A stretch of DNA of 64,000 bases, from assembly GCA_000697665.1 (NCBI GenBank), contig KL197720.1, positions 611,558-675,557 of the forward strand. The letters run 5' to 3'. The notes beneath the pieces are model-generated. The model searched no databases and was not told the origin of the DNA. It saw only the letters and a program-made list of their open reading frames with translations. The translations under genes and the position numbers were made by a program. The stretch's first letter is position 1; each line of letters begins with the position of its first letter. This DNA is from Jaapia argillacea MUCL 33604 (lineage: Eukaryota; Basidiomycota; Agaricomycetes; Jaapiales; Jaapiaceae). Of the stretch, positions 34,115-44,275 are shown piece by piece.

Positions 34115-35039
34115 GTGAATGTGCAAATCAACAATTACAATCTTATGGGAAGGATCTCCGGGAGGGAGACGACGAGAGACGAATAAAGACGAAGCAAACA
34201 GGGGAGGAAACGCAGCACAGCAGGGTACCGAGACAATCAAAGAGGGAGGGTTCTTCGGAGCGGGGGCGAGGGACGGAGAAAGGAAAGTAAACAGCAGATG
34301 GACACAACACACAACAAGATATCAAGAAACATAGCAACGGAAGGGCACGAAGATGCCACTTGGCGTCTAGTGGAGCATGTTCAGCGGCCAAGCCTGGGTT
34401 CTCGGAGAACACTTCGTTGGCTATTTCCTCCATGCAATTGCCTGGTACTGTTGTGGACGCGACACGACGCGTTGTGTGTGCCTGTTGATTCGAGTTATGG
34501 ATGTGACCTCACGCGCAACTGAGCGCTGAGCCTTTGATCCTCGCCCCCCTGCCTGCGATTCGTCTCCCCTGGTCTCGGAACTGCCATGCTTAGGACGGAT
34601 GTCGCTGGTTCGATCCCGGCTCGAAGGACTATGTTACTTTTTTTCTTGCAACTAAATCTTACTTGGTACCATTCGGTGGAGCCCCTTTGTTTCTTCTCGT
34701 CCGTAGTTGTCATTGTCAAGCGCTCTATTCCAGAGGGTCCGACATCTTGCTTCGCCTTTGAGTTCGTCGATGGCAGGAGCCAGCTGGCAATCAACTGTGT
34801 TGCCACTGCCAGCGGCGATAAGGTCCAGATGTGGTTCATGTCAAGGACAAGTCCCGGCTCAAATTCATCCACGGTGAATCACACCAGTTGGTAGAAGTGA
34901 AGATACTATTGGACTCTTGAACTAGCCGCCATTCGAGCTGAGCCGATGCACACTGGCCATCACAGTCTAGCAGTTAATAATGAGCTATGACAGTAACCCC
35001 GCCACGAAAGTAGAAGGCCGAGTACTACATGGTGGTTAT
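34115..35039. other. intergenic, purine-rich, contains a tRNA-like 3' fragment
   Basis: 34140-34300 is strikingly purine-rich on the plus strand. Apart from the fragment at 34586-34628, no gene is supported. Open frames on either strand here are translations of the tRNA-like sequences. Confidence 0.5.
34586..34628 (+). pseudogene. tRNA-like 3' half
   Basis: A T-arm (GCTGG-TTCGATC-CCGGC) with a perfect Pol III B-box core (GGTTCGATCC) is followed by TCGAAGGA, the same acceptor 3' strand and discriminator as tRNA-Tyr. Over the last 32 nt it matches the intact tRNA-Tyr at 25 positions. No matching D-arm or A-box was found upstream, so it appears to be a fragment. A divergent intact tRNA with a long intron was considered but could not be folded. 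Confidence 0.5.
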
Positions 35040-36590
35040 CTACAACCAACTTCGGCGAAGGTACACAAGCCACAACCCCCATATCTCCTGCATCTTCACA
35101 ACCACCCAATGGCACTCGTCCGATCGCCCCCCATTCGAGGCGAGAGAAACCAACGACCGAACAGTCGTAATGCCTTCGTGCACACCTAACCACGTCAGCA
35201 CCAAACCCATCGACGTCCAACTAATAAAAATTGTGGGTATTGCGTACAGATTGAGCGCAAGCTGGCCCCAAGTTTGCGAATATTCCCATGGTATCCAGGT
35301 CTGGCGCAAGAAATAGATTGTAATCCAAGGCAGTAGGTATCCCCAGCATACGCAGAGAATGATGTCGAATATGTGGAATAGGACATATGCAATCTTAGAT
35401 ATCAATGAGATGGCTAGAAACCATGGGATATTCAGTTAAACAATTTTCTCAAGGTGCTCGATACTTACATGGTCTGAGCATCTGTTTTAGGAATTTGGGA
35501 CAGTGAAGTAGCCCAGAAGGGCCACGCTTCCATCCCAAAGCTGAGACGACAGCCCGCGCTGGTGGGATGATGACGGACCAAATCTTCGCAGTTGCGGTAA
35601 CGGACAATGCAATTCCAAAAACCGCGTAAACCACAGCCACCCCGGCCACGAGCACCCAAAAAGCCTTGACAGCCAAGTTATCGAATATGGATTGTGATGA
35701 AAAGTCGTCGGGATCTAAAAGTATCCACGGTAAAAAGCACGCGATACCCAAGCCAAGGCAAAACAAGAAGGCAAGGAAAAGTAGGTGAAGAACAACGATG
35801 AAAGCACAGTACCCTGCATTTCAAGAGATGAGCGGTGAACGACAAATAAGGACGTGTGGCTGGTACGGACCGGAACGAGGAGCCTCCTGAATCGACGAGG
35901 CGTAGTCATGGCGAAATAAGACTGGCATTACATCGACAGGAGCATTCTCGTAAAGTCCCATCCAGTAGAATCTGGAATTGGAAGATAAACATCGAACCGA
36001 GAGAGACAATACCGCGTCCAAGAACATACCCAATAGACGACAACAGCACAGTGACCCAGTCAAGCGTGTTGGGGACCGTAGAGTATCCGGCATACGAAAA
36101 GATCGCCTTGGTCGATCCAAATAGTATCGCTGAGAGGCTGACCAAAAGGCGGAATCCAGTGATGGACGGGCGGCCTGTGTTGCCAATGCTAGCTCTGCTC
36201 CGGCGATCGTCGGCACTGCCAACACGATCGCGACTTGCCATTCCGTCGCGCCGAATGATGACGAAGCGCGACAACGAAGGGGTGAATACCGTCTGGAACA
36301 GCCATGGGAAGGCTTCAGGGTAGCTGTCCTCATAAAGGCTAAGCCAGGATAACCTTCGCGAGCGCGTCTGAGACGGAGGCGAGCAGAGAGGACGAACAAA
36401 CTCACACCAGGAAAATAACTACGCTGAAAATCCACTCTACTGTAATGGACGCTGATGAGCGCCCGGGATAACCATGGTAGGCTAAGCCAGCCTTGGTCAA
36501 ACCGTAGCCAGTCGTGGTGGCAAGAACAGTCAGTCGATATCCCGTCAAGTTTGGGTGCCACAGCCTATTCGGCGGTGAATGGGATGTCAT
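35040..36590 (-). CDS. multipass membrane protein(s) of an uncharacterised basidiomycete family
   Basis: Minus-strand exons encode two similar N-terminal units: GYRLTVLATTTGYGLTKAG + LAYHGYPGRSSASITVEWIF near 36570-36420, and GFRLLVSLSAILFGSTKAIF + SYAGYSTVPNTLDWVTVLL near 36190-36030. The second is followed by FYWMGLYENAPVDVMPVLFR. Next come long hydrophobic helices (AFIVVLHLLFLAFLFCLGLG, AFWVLVAGVAVVYAVFGIAL) and a last exon from about 35405 (HIFDIILCVCWGYLLPW, LALNLYAIPTIFISW) ending RRSWL. Most splices are plausible GT-AG, but it is unclear whether this is one fused protein or two tandem genes, with the second starting near 36241. Function is unknown; membrane location is clear. Confidence 0.5.
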
Positions 36591-36900
36591 ATTGAAGACT
36601 GGTGAGGACAATTCATCGTTGTTCGATTAAAATCGTGAAGCTGTGTCAGAGTGTCAAGAAGGGTGCCTAGGGTACTTGGCACTAATACGTTAACTGATAT
36701 TAACGCGAGTGTTGCATTGAGCCTCCCTCCGACTTTCGCAAACATAGGCGGTTCTAAATACTGGAGCATCTCCGTCTTGGTGCCAAGTGAGACATCTTAT
36801 TAAATTCTGACACAATACATTCGATAGAGCCGTTCATATGCGAAAGCGATAAGGCGATGCAGTAACATTCAAGAGCAGAAACAACGAAGGATGGACCAAA

Positions 36901-37265
36901 CTAAATCTTTTTCACAATGTTCATCTCCTGCAACCACAGCGATCAGACGGAGTGAGGGAATGAAGCAATAGAATGTACCATATAATTGGCCGTCTTCCCT
37001 GTGTTGTCGTTCTTGATGGCATACTTTTTCTCCTGATAGTGCGACTGTCAGAGAAATCATGGAACCACCCAAGAGAGAAACACTCACCCCATTCTCCTCC
37101 TCAACGACGTCAACAATCTCGCCCGTGCTGTGAGCAACATTGTCCGAGGCACCACCGATGGGCCTGTACTCGACTTTGTCTCCAGATTTATAGTGAGTCT
37201 GATTATCGAAGCAAAAGTAATCATAAATCGGTGGTCGGGGAGGGTCGTAGGAAAAAGTTCACCAT
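36901..37265 (-). CDS. HVA1/TUDOR-like small protein (DUF2945), start codon on its own exon
   Basis: Exons 37265-37263, 37198-37088, 37032-36979 and 36927-36901 give 64 residues: M, THYKSGDKVEYRPIGGASDN, VAHSTGEIVDVVEEENG, EKKYAIKNDNTGKTANYM, EMNIVKKI. The core (GDKVEYRP…STGEIVDVV…Y.IKNDNTGKT) is that of the fungal 'hypervirulence-associated, TUDOR-like' (DUF2945) family. It folds as a small beta-barrel; its cellular role is unclear. All four exons are joined in phase 0 by short GT-AG introns. The first exon contributes only the ATG, because the next exon has no in-frame ATG. Confidence 0.78.
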
Positions 37266-37814
37266 GATGATTATTCAAGGACGTTGGGTGTGCAGCTGCA
37301 GATGTAGGGATTGTGGGGATTACATTGTGTTCTTGATACCCTCTCTTATACCCCAGCACTGCTGCAGTGAGACGTAAGGCTCCCCCGATCGAGAAAAACG
37401 AGGAAATCGTACCATGAATCATTATCGACGTCACTCGTTCTGGAGACCGTACATCGCAATTTAGATGCGATTTGGGACGTTGCGCATGACCAGCGGGGAT
37501 CATCTTTAGGAATTGACTGGTTCAAGACGATGTGGAGCGTCGACAAACTTCGGTACGACAATTCTGCAACGAGGTCGTGCCACAACCCATGACTATCAGC
37601 TGTTCGACCACGATGAGGTGACACAAAGTCGGGACAGCCAGCTGGCAATATTTGGAAGGAGACGTGCTTTAGATTCGAACAGCAGGAAGTTCGGGACAGA
37701 TGGGCCTGGTATTTTCCCACGAGGTGTTGCCTTTTACGGCCAGCAGCTCAATGCTGAGTTCTCAGTCGCTACCAGTATTTCCACGTAGCGAGCTCGTCGT
37801 TGAGAGGATACCCA
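37266..37814. other. shared upstream region of divergent genes
   Basis: This lies between the HVA1-like gene (minus) and the MIM1-like gene (plus). Open stretches on both strands show no family features. No clear promoter motif was identified. Confidence 0.5.
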
Positions 37815-38868
37815 ATGTCAGACCACGCAGATCCGGAGACGCAGGACCTACTACAGGTCTGTAAAGTTGTCTCCTTTTTTTTCCTCCCTGTATCTGATAT
37901 CCCTGCCTCTATACCTACCACAGTCTGCGCTGTCGACTGCCTTTTCCCCAGCCCCACTTCCTCGCCAATCCGTCGAGCTAGCTCCTCCTCCGGAGCCTTC
38001 GGCCCAAGCCCCAGAATCCGCCCCTGCCCCTGCTCCTGCTCCTGAACTCCCAGAAGCGGGTTCAAGTGCTCAGGACGAATGGAAAGAGTCCTATGAAGCC
38101 CAGGCTGCTGAATGGCGTGCTGTAAATATCTCGCAGAGGGAAAAGGCTGAAGCGGAACGGGCTCGCTGGGAGGAGATACGCGCCAAAGAAAAGAAGGAAG
38201 GCAAGGAGGTCGAGAGTGAGAAATGGGAGAGTGTCGCTGGAGGAGAGAGCCCGAGTCCTGCCGATGCTAGAGACTTGGTTAGCGGCGAGGGGCATGGTGC
38301 GCATACTCAAGGGTTTCTCGAGGTGTGTCCATCATGATTTGCTTCGGGAACTCGCTTCTGACGCGGATTTACTCGAAAGACGGCCCTTCCAGGCCCGTCA
38401 ACTCATACACGAGAACAAACAGACTCGAGCGTACCCAACCCTTCCCTAACAGCATCACAGAAATGGGAAGACCTCCCCTCTTCGTTAAACTCTTCACAAT
38501 CTTACCCCTCACTTTCATTCCCCTCCAACTCTAATCCCGAGACTCCCCCCGAGTCCCACCACCACCCCACCAACCCCCGTCATCGTCGTCCTCATCAAGA
38601 GGCACCTCCTCACCCGCAACGCGAACCGCCAGTAACCTCTGTCACACTCTCCGTCTTCGACGATACGCTGCCTCGAAAGACCAGAGTCCTTGCTTTGATT
38701 TCTGCGTTGTCCATCAACCTGTTTCTGCCGTTCATCAATGGTGTAATGTTGGGTTTTGGAGAGATCTTCGCCAAGGAGGTTGTGGTTGGGTGGTTTGGGT
38801 GGAATAAGGGCACAAATGTTGGCCTGGGCACCAAGCTGCGAGAGAAGTTCAAGCCAAAGTCGCGGTAG
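37815..38868 (+). CDS. MIM1/TOM13-like mitochondrial outer-membrane import protein
   Basis: Exons 37815-37856, 37924-38322 and 38461-38868 give 282 residues. The first two thirds are Pro/Ala/Glu/Ser-rich and likely disordered (PAPAPAPELPEAGSS, a charged helix KAEAERARWEEIRAKEKKEG, His/Pro-rich ESHHHPTNPRHRRPHQE). The conserved part is near the C-terminus: TLPRKTRVLALISALSINLF + LPFINGVMLGFGEIFAKEVV, one membrane helix with the GxxxG-like spacing of Mim1. Mim1 sits in the mitochondrial outer membrane and inserts alpha-helical proteins such as Tom20 and Tom70. The product is longer at the N-terminus than the yeast protein. The basic tail (REKFKPKSR) would face the intermembrane space in the known topology. 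Confidence 0.75.
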
Positions 38869-39045
38869 GGTGTTGATGATTCCTGGTGGCGTATTCCTTG
38901 TACATCTAGAATACTTCGATGATGTGGATCTATCAATACGATGTCCGTTCATGCGACAGACGAAACATGTGGTGCGACGTAGCCAAGCAACGTCCCATCG
39001 AAAAAGCTTAACACGGCGATCTAACACTCGGAATAAGCTTGGGTC

Positions 39046-40168
39046 TCACAACTCCTCAACAGGCACCAAGCGCATTTCAATCGTGTCCTCCCTCTCCACC
39101 TCCGGTTTCCCCAACTTCTCGTCCTTTTTAGTCTTCTTCGCGTTCTTGCCATCCTTTTTCTTTTTCTTCGGCTTAGGAGGGAACTCGCTGTCTGGGCCCA
39201 CAAGCACCCGTCCAGGATGCCAGACGTTATAAAGAAGCAAGGCCGAAAACATCGGTACGGCCTCCAGGCAATAGAAAAAAGCCTCATGCTCGGTCAGAGT
39301 GTTGTAGATCCCTTGCGAGAATCCAACCAGCCGATAAATGATACGAATCTTGAATAACGGACACCCAAAATAAAGTCAGTGGAACGGACCGAAAGGTAGG
39401 TTAGGTAGCTTACCGTGATGAGTCCCAAAGTTGCGTACAGAACATACAATAACTGCCTCCAATCCGTGGGTCGTGCGAGGACATCGCCTGCGATTGTGGC
39501 CTTTTTTTGGAACCGTATGGCCAATATGACGAATGTTAGAATGAAGAATTCCTGAAGTCCAATCCCGCCCATATAGATGTGAAGGCCGAGCAAGACAAGT
39601 TTGCTGTCAGTGTTGTTTAGCATACTTCCACCACCACCTTGCACCAACAAGGCACTGAAGCATCATTTGAAGTTAAGTTCTCTATTGAATTTCTACGAGA
39701 ATGGAAACGAAACCCACGTAATGTCTAGCAGCACAAAGAGCGTGGCCAGCCTTCGAGCCCTGATACCCGCGATGGACTGCTGTGGCAGAAAATAATGCAC
39801 CATCCTTCCCAAAAGCACATAGTCGAAAGCGTTGATCCATAACGGGGCAAGAAGGATCAGGATTTGTGACGGGAAAACGAAAACGATTTGAGATTGATTG
39901 AAGGTGGAAAGAACGCGAGTGACGAAGCCACCGGTCTCCCAGATTCCCGCCATGATGATGATCCAGCAAAACTTCTTTCGGTAGATGATTGCTTGGATGA
40001 TATGACATGCCGTGCTGAGACCGAAGAGGACACTGAAGACTATCGCAGCACCAGTGGAGGCGCAGTATAGATATTCGGCGTTAGGGTTATGAGGGTCTAA
40101 GTGGAGAACATTCAGTTTGACATTCATCATATCATGAACGCATTGCACCGACCTAAACATTTCCCCAT
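39046..40168 (-). CDS. RTA1-like seven-helix membrane protein
   Basis: A 16-nt first exon (40168-40153, MGKCL) is spliced to NPNAEYLYCASTGAAIVFSV. The RTA1 pattern follows: CHIIQAIIYRKKFCWIIIMA, GIWETGGFVTRVLS, LILLAPLWINAFDYVLLGRM, RLATLFVLLDIT, then GGGGSMLNNT, LVLLGLHIYMGGIGLQEFFI, DWRQLLYVLYATLGLI, IRIIYRLVGFSQGIYNTL and HEAFFYCLEAVPMFSALLLY + NVWHPGRVLVGPDSEFP. The motif E…Y…D at the helix ends and NxxHPGR are typical. The tail is Lys-rich (PPKPKKKKKDGKNAKK). RTA1 family proteins are linked to lipid translocation and resistance to membrane-active compounds (Rta1, Rsb1); the substrate here is unknown. Stop at 39048-39046. Confidence 0.85.
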
Positions 40169-41449
40169 GTCGTGAACGACGTCTCCCGAATGTTGGGACG
40201 ATATTCAAGTTCGTCCAGTTGAGTTGCGATAAACCTTTGGACAATCCAACAAACGTATCAAGTTTGATGTTTATGGACGCAAGGGTAGATTAGAAAACCC
40301 TGTATAAATGGTCAGCACGTCACCAACACACGCAGATACGGGAATGACACCTTGCATAGGGCTTTGAGCTGCGCCGCAGTTGTAAAGCTCAATATTTGAG
40401 ATCGAGGGCTTGATCTGATTGAAGGCTACATGACAGCGATTAGCTGCGGACCGTAGTCGTTCTCAACGTCTATCAACTATGCCAGTCTGGTGATGAGGCC
40501 GGTTCAATCGAATTTCACTGACGGAGGGGAAGATTTCAAAATAAAATCCCATCCCTGCCCTACGAAGGGGATTGTCGAATGGGGAGTCCAAGGCCCTAAG
40601 TAGGCGATTGCTTGCTCCGTCGAACATCAGTGGTGCTTCAGCTTTCGTGGGCCATGTGTGCACGGGACGCCCCGATTGCAAATACCGAGGAGAGGGCTTG
40701 GGCTTGGGATAAATCAAGCGAGGGGGGCAGCAGGGGGGCAGCAAGTCGAACTGTTCAGTATTTGGGGTCGGAAGTTACCACGTCTCTCAAGTCTTCGAAG
40801 GCTCGAGCTTGAAATATGCTTTTATATGTATACCTACCCACTCACTGGGTGCAATGAATGATGTTCGGCAACGGCACATCACCAAAACATACAAAGAACA
40901 GTCATCAATCTGCAAAACACACAAAGAACATTGAGGATTCTCAATGTTGGGAGGATTTTCGGACAGTGTTTGGAGGCCTACAATCAGTCTTTGCACCTAG
41001 TGACTGTTTGGAGAGTATATCTAGGTCGGTTGAGTCGTCTCGTGGTATTCCGGGCAAAGGCGCCACTGCCGTAGATTAATTAGAAAGATCATACATAGTG
41101 TCAGCGAACGAATTCTTACGACCGGCGGAGGAACATGTATAGGTGAACATTGGGTAAAGGCCTAAGAATCCGATGATGCGGATATTTGGGTATGATGTTG
41201 CAAGGGGTCTCGGAAATGGCTAGGGATAGCAGTTTTGTGCCCTGTGTATGGTGAAGTCTAGAATACGTATACTGCACGAGCTTCGCCGACTGCAGCATAG
41301 GTCATGGGTGGCGGCACGATGAAGGTTCGGGAGAGAGCGAGGATTGGTTACGTAACTGTTCCGATCCGTCTTGACTTCACTTCCGTTGCCTGCTGCGGCT
41401 TTGTAGACCTGCGTGCACACCTCCGCGATATCCAACTCTCATGTTTTCC
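40169..41449. other. intergenic
   Basis: This holds the upstream region of the RTA1-like gene. Short tandem-like AAAG/CACAAAGAACA words occur near 40885-40935. No gene is supported. Confidence 0.5.
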
Positions 41450-43010
41450 TGCTGCGTTCATTTCCCTTGCAGGCCGTCACACACAACCGCTGAACCGATA
41501 AATGGAGTATCCACCTTACACCAAGCCCTTTTTGGTGCACGTCGCCAAACTCAACTCCTGGCAGGTGATTGGTTTGGGGTTGAATCATATCCCGCAAACC
41601 TTGCTTTTGCGTCCATGGATGTTCGTTGACGATGATCAGACTTGCAATTAAGGGACGGTATGGTTCGACTTTGTATGGCCGTCTGTCCAAAAGTCTGTTC
41701 CCTGAGACCGTGTGGGTTCATAAACCGAATCCCATCAATCGGCAATACTCGGTCCACGATACAAGATCTCTGCGAACGGCGTCTCCGAGCTTCGCTGTCT
41801 CTACCTCGTGTGCCCCTTAACTCCAACAAACTGGCTTCCTCTGTTTCCAGATGAATGTCTCCCCAAGTATCGGCGTTACCTCAATCTGTTCAATTGTGCC
41901 CCTCAAACATGGTTGTCCGGGTCCCTTCTTCCAGCCCGATGCAGTCTCTCTCACCGATTTAGCTACCGCGAGTACTTTGTTACTCCGCACCGGGTCTGAC
42001 ATCTCACCTTCATATCTTGATTTGATTGGCCACTTCCTGGGCTCGGTGCGCTAGGCATCTCCCTCACCATAATTGCGTTGACTTGATTCCCTCGGACCTG
42101 ACTCTGTCTGAAGGGGAAGGGTCTCTTATCGTCCATCCGCGGTGCATCTTCCTTCGCCCCTCTTTTGAACTCAGAGAAGACTCCGCGTTCTGAAATACTG
42201 GTGACCCTGTGATCTGCAACTGAACTAAACTCGCGGACATCCAGCGATATCAGTGAATGCATGTACGGTTGGGTCCGGGCTTGCCACATGCGGCAAGGAT
42301 GGTCTTGGTTGCAACGTTCGCTTGCTTGACTCAGTGGTGCGATTCTCCAACCGACATGTCCCGGTTGCTCACGATATGGTAGGTGTATGCGGGCTAAACC
42401 TGTGCCCATTCCATCCCTTGGCTAGGTCACGGTAGCTTCCGGACGTCTTTCTGTGGAACCCTTACGAAAAAACTATCGATGACTTTCCACTCCCTTCCTG
42501 AAGACAGCTACCTGTGGATGATCTTCAGGGATATCGCAATATCTGTGCTCGTCCAGCGACTCTGCGTATAACCACCTGATATACCAACCGTTTATCGGAT
42601 GGTAGTGCGGAAACGATCGATGAGCTCAAAGTTCTTATCACTGCTTCCGGCCCGACAATTATCGCCGGATATCTTCCCCCTTGACACTCTTCCCCCGGAG
42701 CGTCTCCCGTGAGGTGGTTTGGATTGAGGAGGAATTCCCCGGGCAGGAGCTCGCCACCTCTGGAGTATTGGTGCGTGTTGGACCTCGCTCGTACCTCTTA
42801 CATCATTGAAGCCCCAAGCCACTGCCTGCCGAGCGGTTTCCTGCGGCTCCGAGAGAAGTTGAGGCAGTTCTATGCGAACCTGGTTTGAATCCGGCACGAG
42901 TTTAGTATACGTCGCATTGCTTCGACGGATGTGTCATGGACGACATGGGAAAGCGAGACAATCAGTGATCGGCTCAATGGGCCACGCCGTCGCCATGATC
43001 CCGTGAGTGT
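41450..43010 (+). other. possible remnant of a plus-strand gene, unreadable
   Basis: Fragments with protein-like composition appear on the plus strand but switch frame repeatedly: KGRYGSTLYGRLSKSLFPET (about 41650-41710), SDLTLSEGEGSLIVHPRCIF followed by LRPSFELREDSA (about 42090-42190), and SVSREVVWIEEEFPGQELA followed by GVLVRVGPRSYLLHH (about 42690-42795). Stops separate them and no intron chain explains all three. This may be a decayed gene or one with many small introns; I do not recognise it. Confidence 0.3.
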
Positions 43011-43221
43011 TCCTCGTTAGTGGGCGTGCACGCTATCAATTCTGGGACATCTGTAGGTGTAAACGATCTTGCAACGTAGATATTTTGCTATAAAGGCCCG
43101 TCCAATTTCTGGTTCCTTCTTCCCATCCTGCCCCCCCCATCACTGACCACTCGTAAGTTCCTGCGATGATCCAACTTCAAGGATGCCTGACGTTATCTCT
43201 TACCTCTCATAGAACCCCAAA

Positions 43222-43670
43222 ATGTGCCGCGACGAATGGTTCGCATTATATTTCTATCCCTGATCTGGAATTGATTTAATCCTTTCTCAGCTTCGGAAAC
43301 CGCTATAGAGGGTGCGGCGTAAGTTCCTACTCGTTGTCCGTTCACGACTCCGGCTAACTATCCTTCCAGCATTATGTGCGGCTGTACTACTCTGGCAACC
43401 GGACAGATTGCAACTCCCCCACCTGCGTCTTCAGCTCTGCACACATGCACAAGACAGCGACTGCCTGCTGGTGTTCAAGAGTAAGAGAAACCCCCCCTTT
43501 TTTTTTTTGATTTTCCTTCTCTTCACGTCGCGCTTTGTGACACATTGTTTCTGTAGACCATAACCGATGACCCACGGATTCTCAATCTGTTGCAGGCGAA
43601 GTGTGATCCCTGCAAAGAAGAGGAAGAGGAACAGTCGCAGCATCAGTCGCAGCATCGTTCGCGACGTTGA
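43222..43670 (+). CDS. small Cys-rich protein, putative zinc-binding, four tiny exons
   Basis: Exons 43222-43238, 43291-43318, 43370-43480 and 43557-43670 give 89 residues. The mature sequence has the pattern MC…C…RGCGHYVRLYYSG, TDCNSPTCVFSSAHMHKTA, C.C, then LQAKCDPC near the C-terminus, followed by an acidic and Gln/His-rich tail (KEEEEEQSQHQSQHRSRR). The Cys/His spacing resembles a group of small uncharacterised basidiomycete proteins and would suit zinc binding. All joins are GT-AG and in phase. No signal peptide is visible. Every reading frame across this region looks random until these introns are removed, so automatic prediction could miss it. Confidence 0.68.
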
Positions 43671-44275
43671 TGACGGTCCTATTGTTGTTCTTTCACATAG
43701 ACTCTGCTATTTGTACTTCTGACATGTGCGCTCGTTATCTCCGCAATTTACTTTGACCCTCGATGTATATTGGCACCTCTGATCGGCTGGAAGATTAATG
43801 AGATATGCGAGGTGCTCAGGAGTGCCATCTCACGGACCCGATCTGGTACTTCTCTTCTCTCAAGAACGAGCATAGGAAGGTTGAGAGCTTGTTTAGCGAA
43901 CCCGAGGTTGCCATTTGGGCGCTGAACCATCATGCCACCCCAAATCCAAGTACACGCGGGCGAGATAGTACCATCCTGACTGCGAGAAAAAGTGCCCTCC
44001 CTTACATTTTTTACGTATCCCCATGCACCGACTGATTCCAAAGAAGGGCATGTATTCATCGAAACCACAGAAATATGCCATACACTCCTCTTTCGGCATG
44101 GGATAGTCTTTGCACTAACACAACATGACACGCCCACGATGCAGGGTTCTGATGGCATCTCAGAGCAGATGACGTCTGCAGATCGCTCCCAAAGGAAACG
44201 CAGTTGATCACGAAGGCTGGGCAATTGATCATGGACAGAGGAACCATCTCTTGGACCGAAAGTACGATTCGGGAC
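43671..44275. other. intergenic between convergent genes
   Basis: No supported exon. A minus-strand open frame (43748-44224) overlaps the 3' side of the XLF gene but shows no family features. Confidence 0.45.

Noticed and set aside
30480-34628. A complete Starship element
   Set aside because: Only a captain-like gene is visible, with no large cargo, no defined ends and frame breaks; Starships are also known mainly from Pezizomycotina.
34495-34872. Minus-strand open frame with RAGIEPATSVL
   Set aside because: This phrase is the well-known spurious translation of a tRNA T-arm region.
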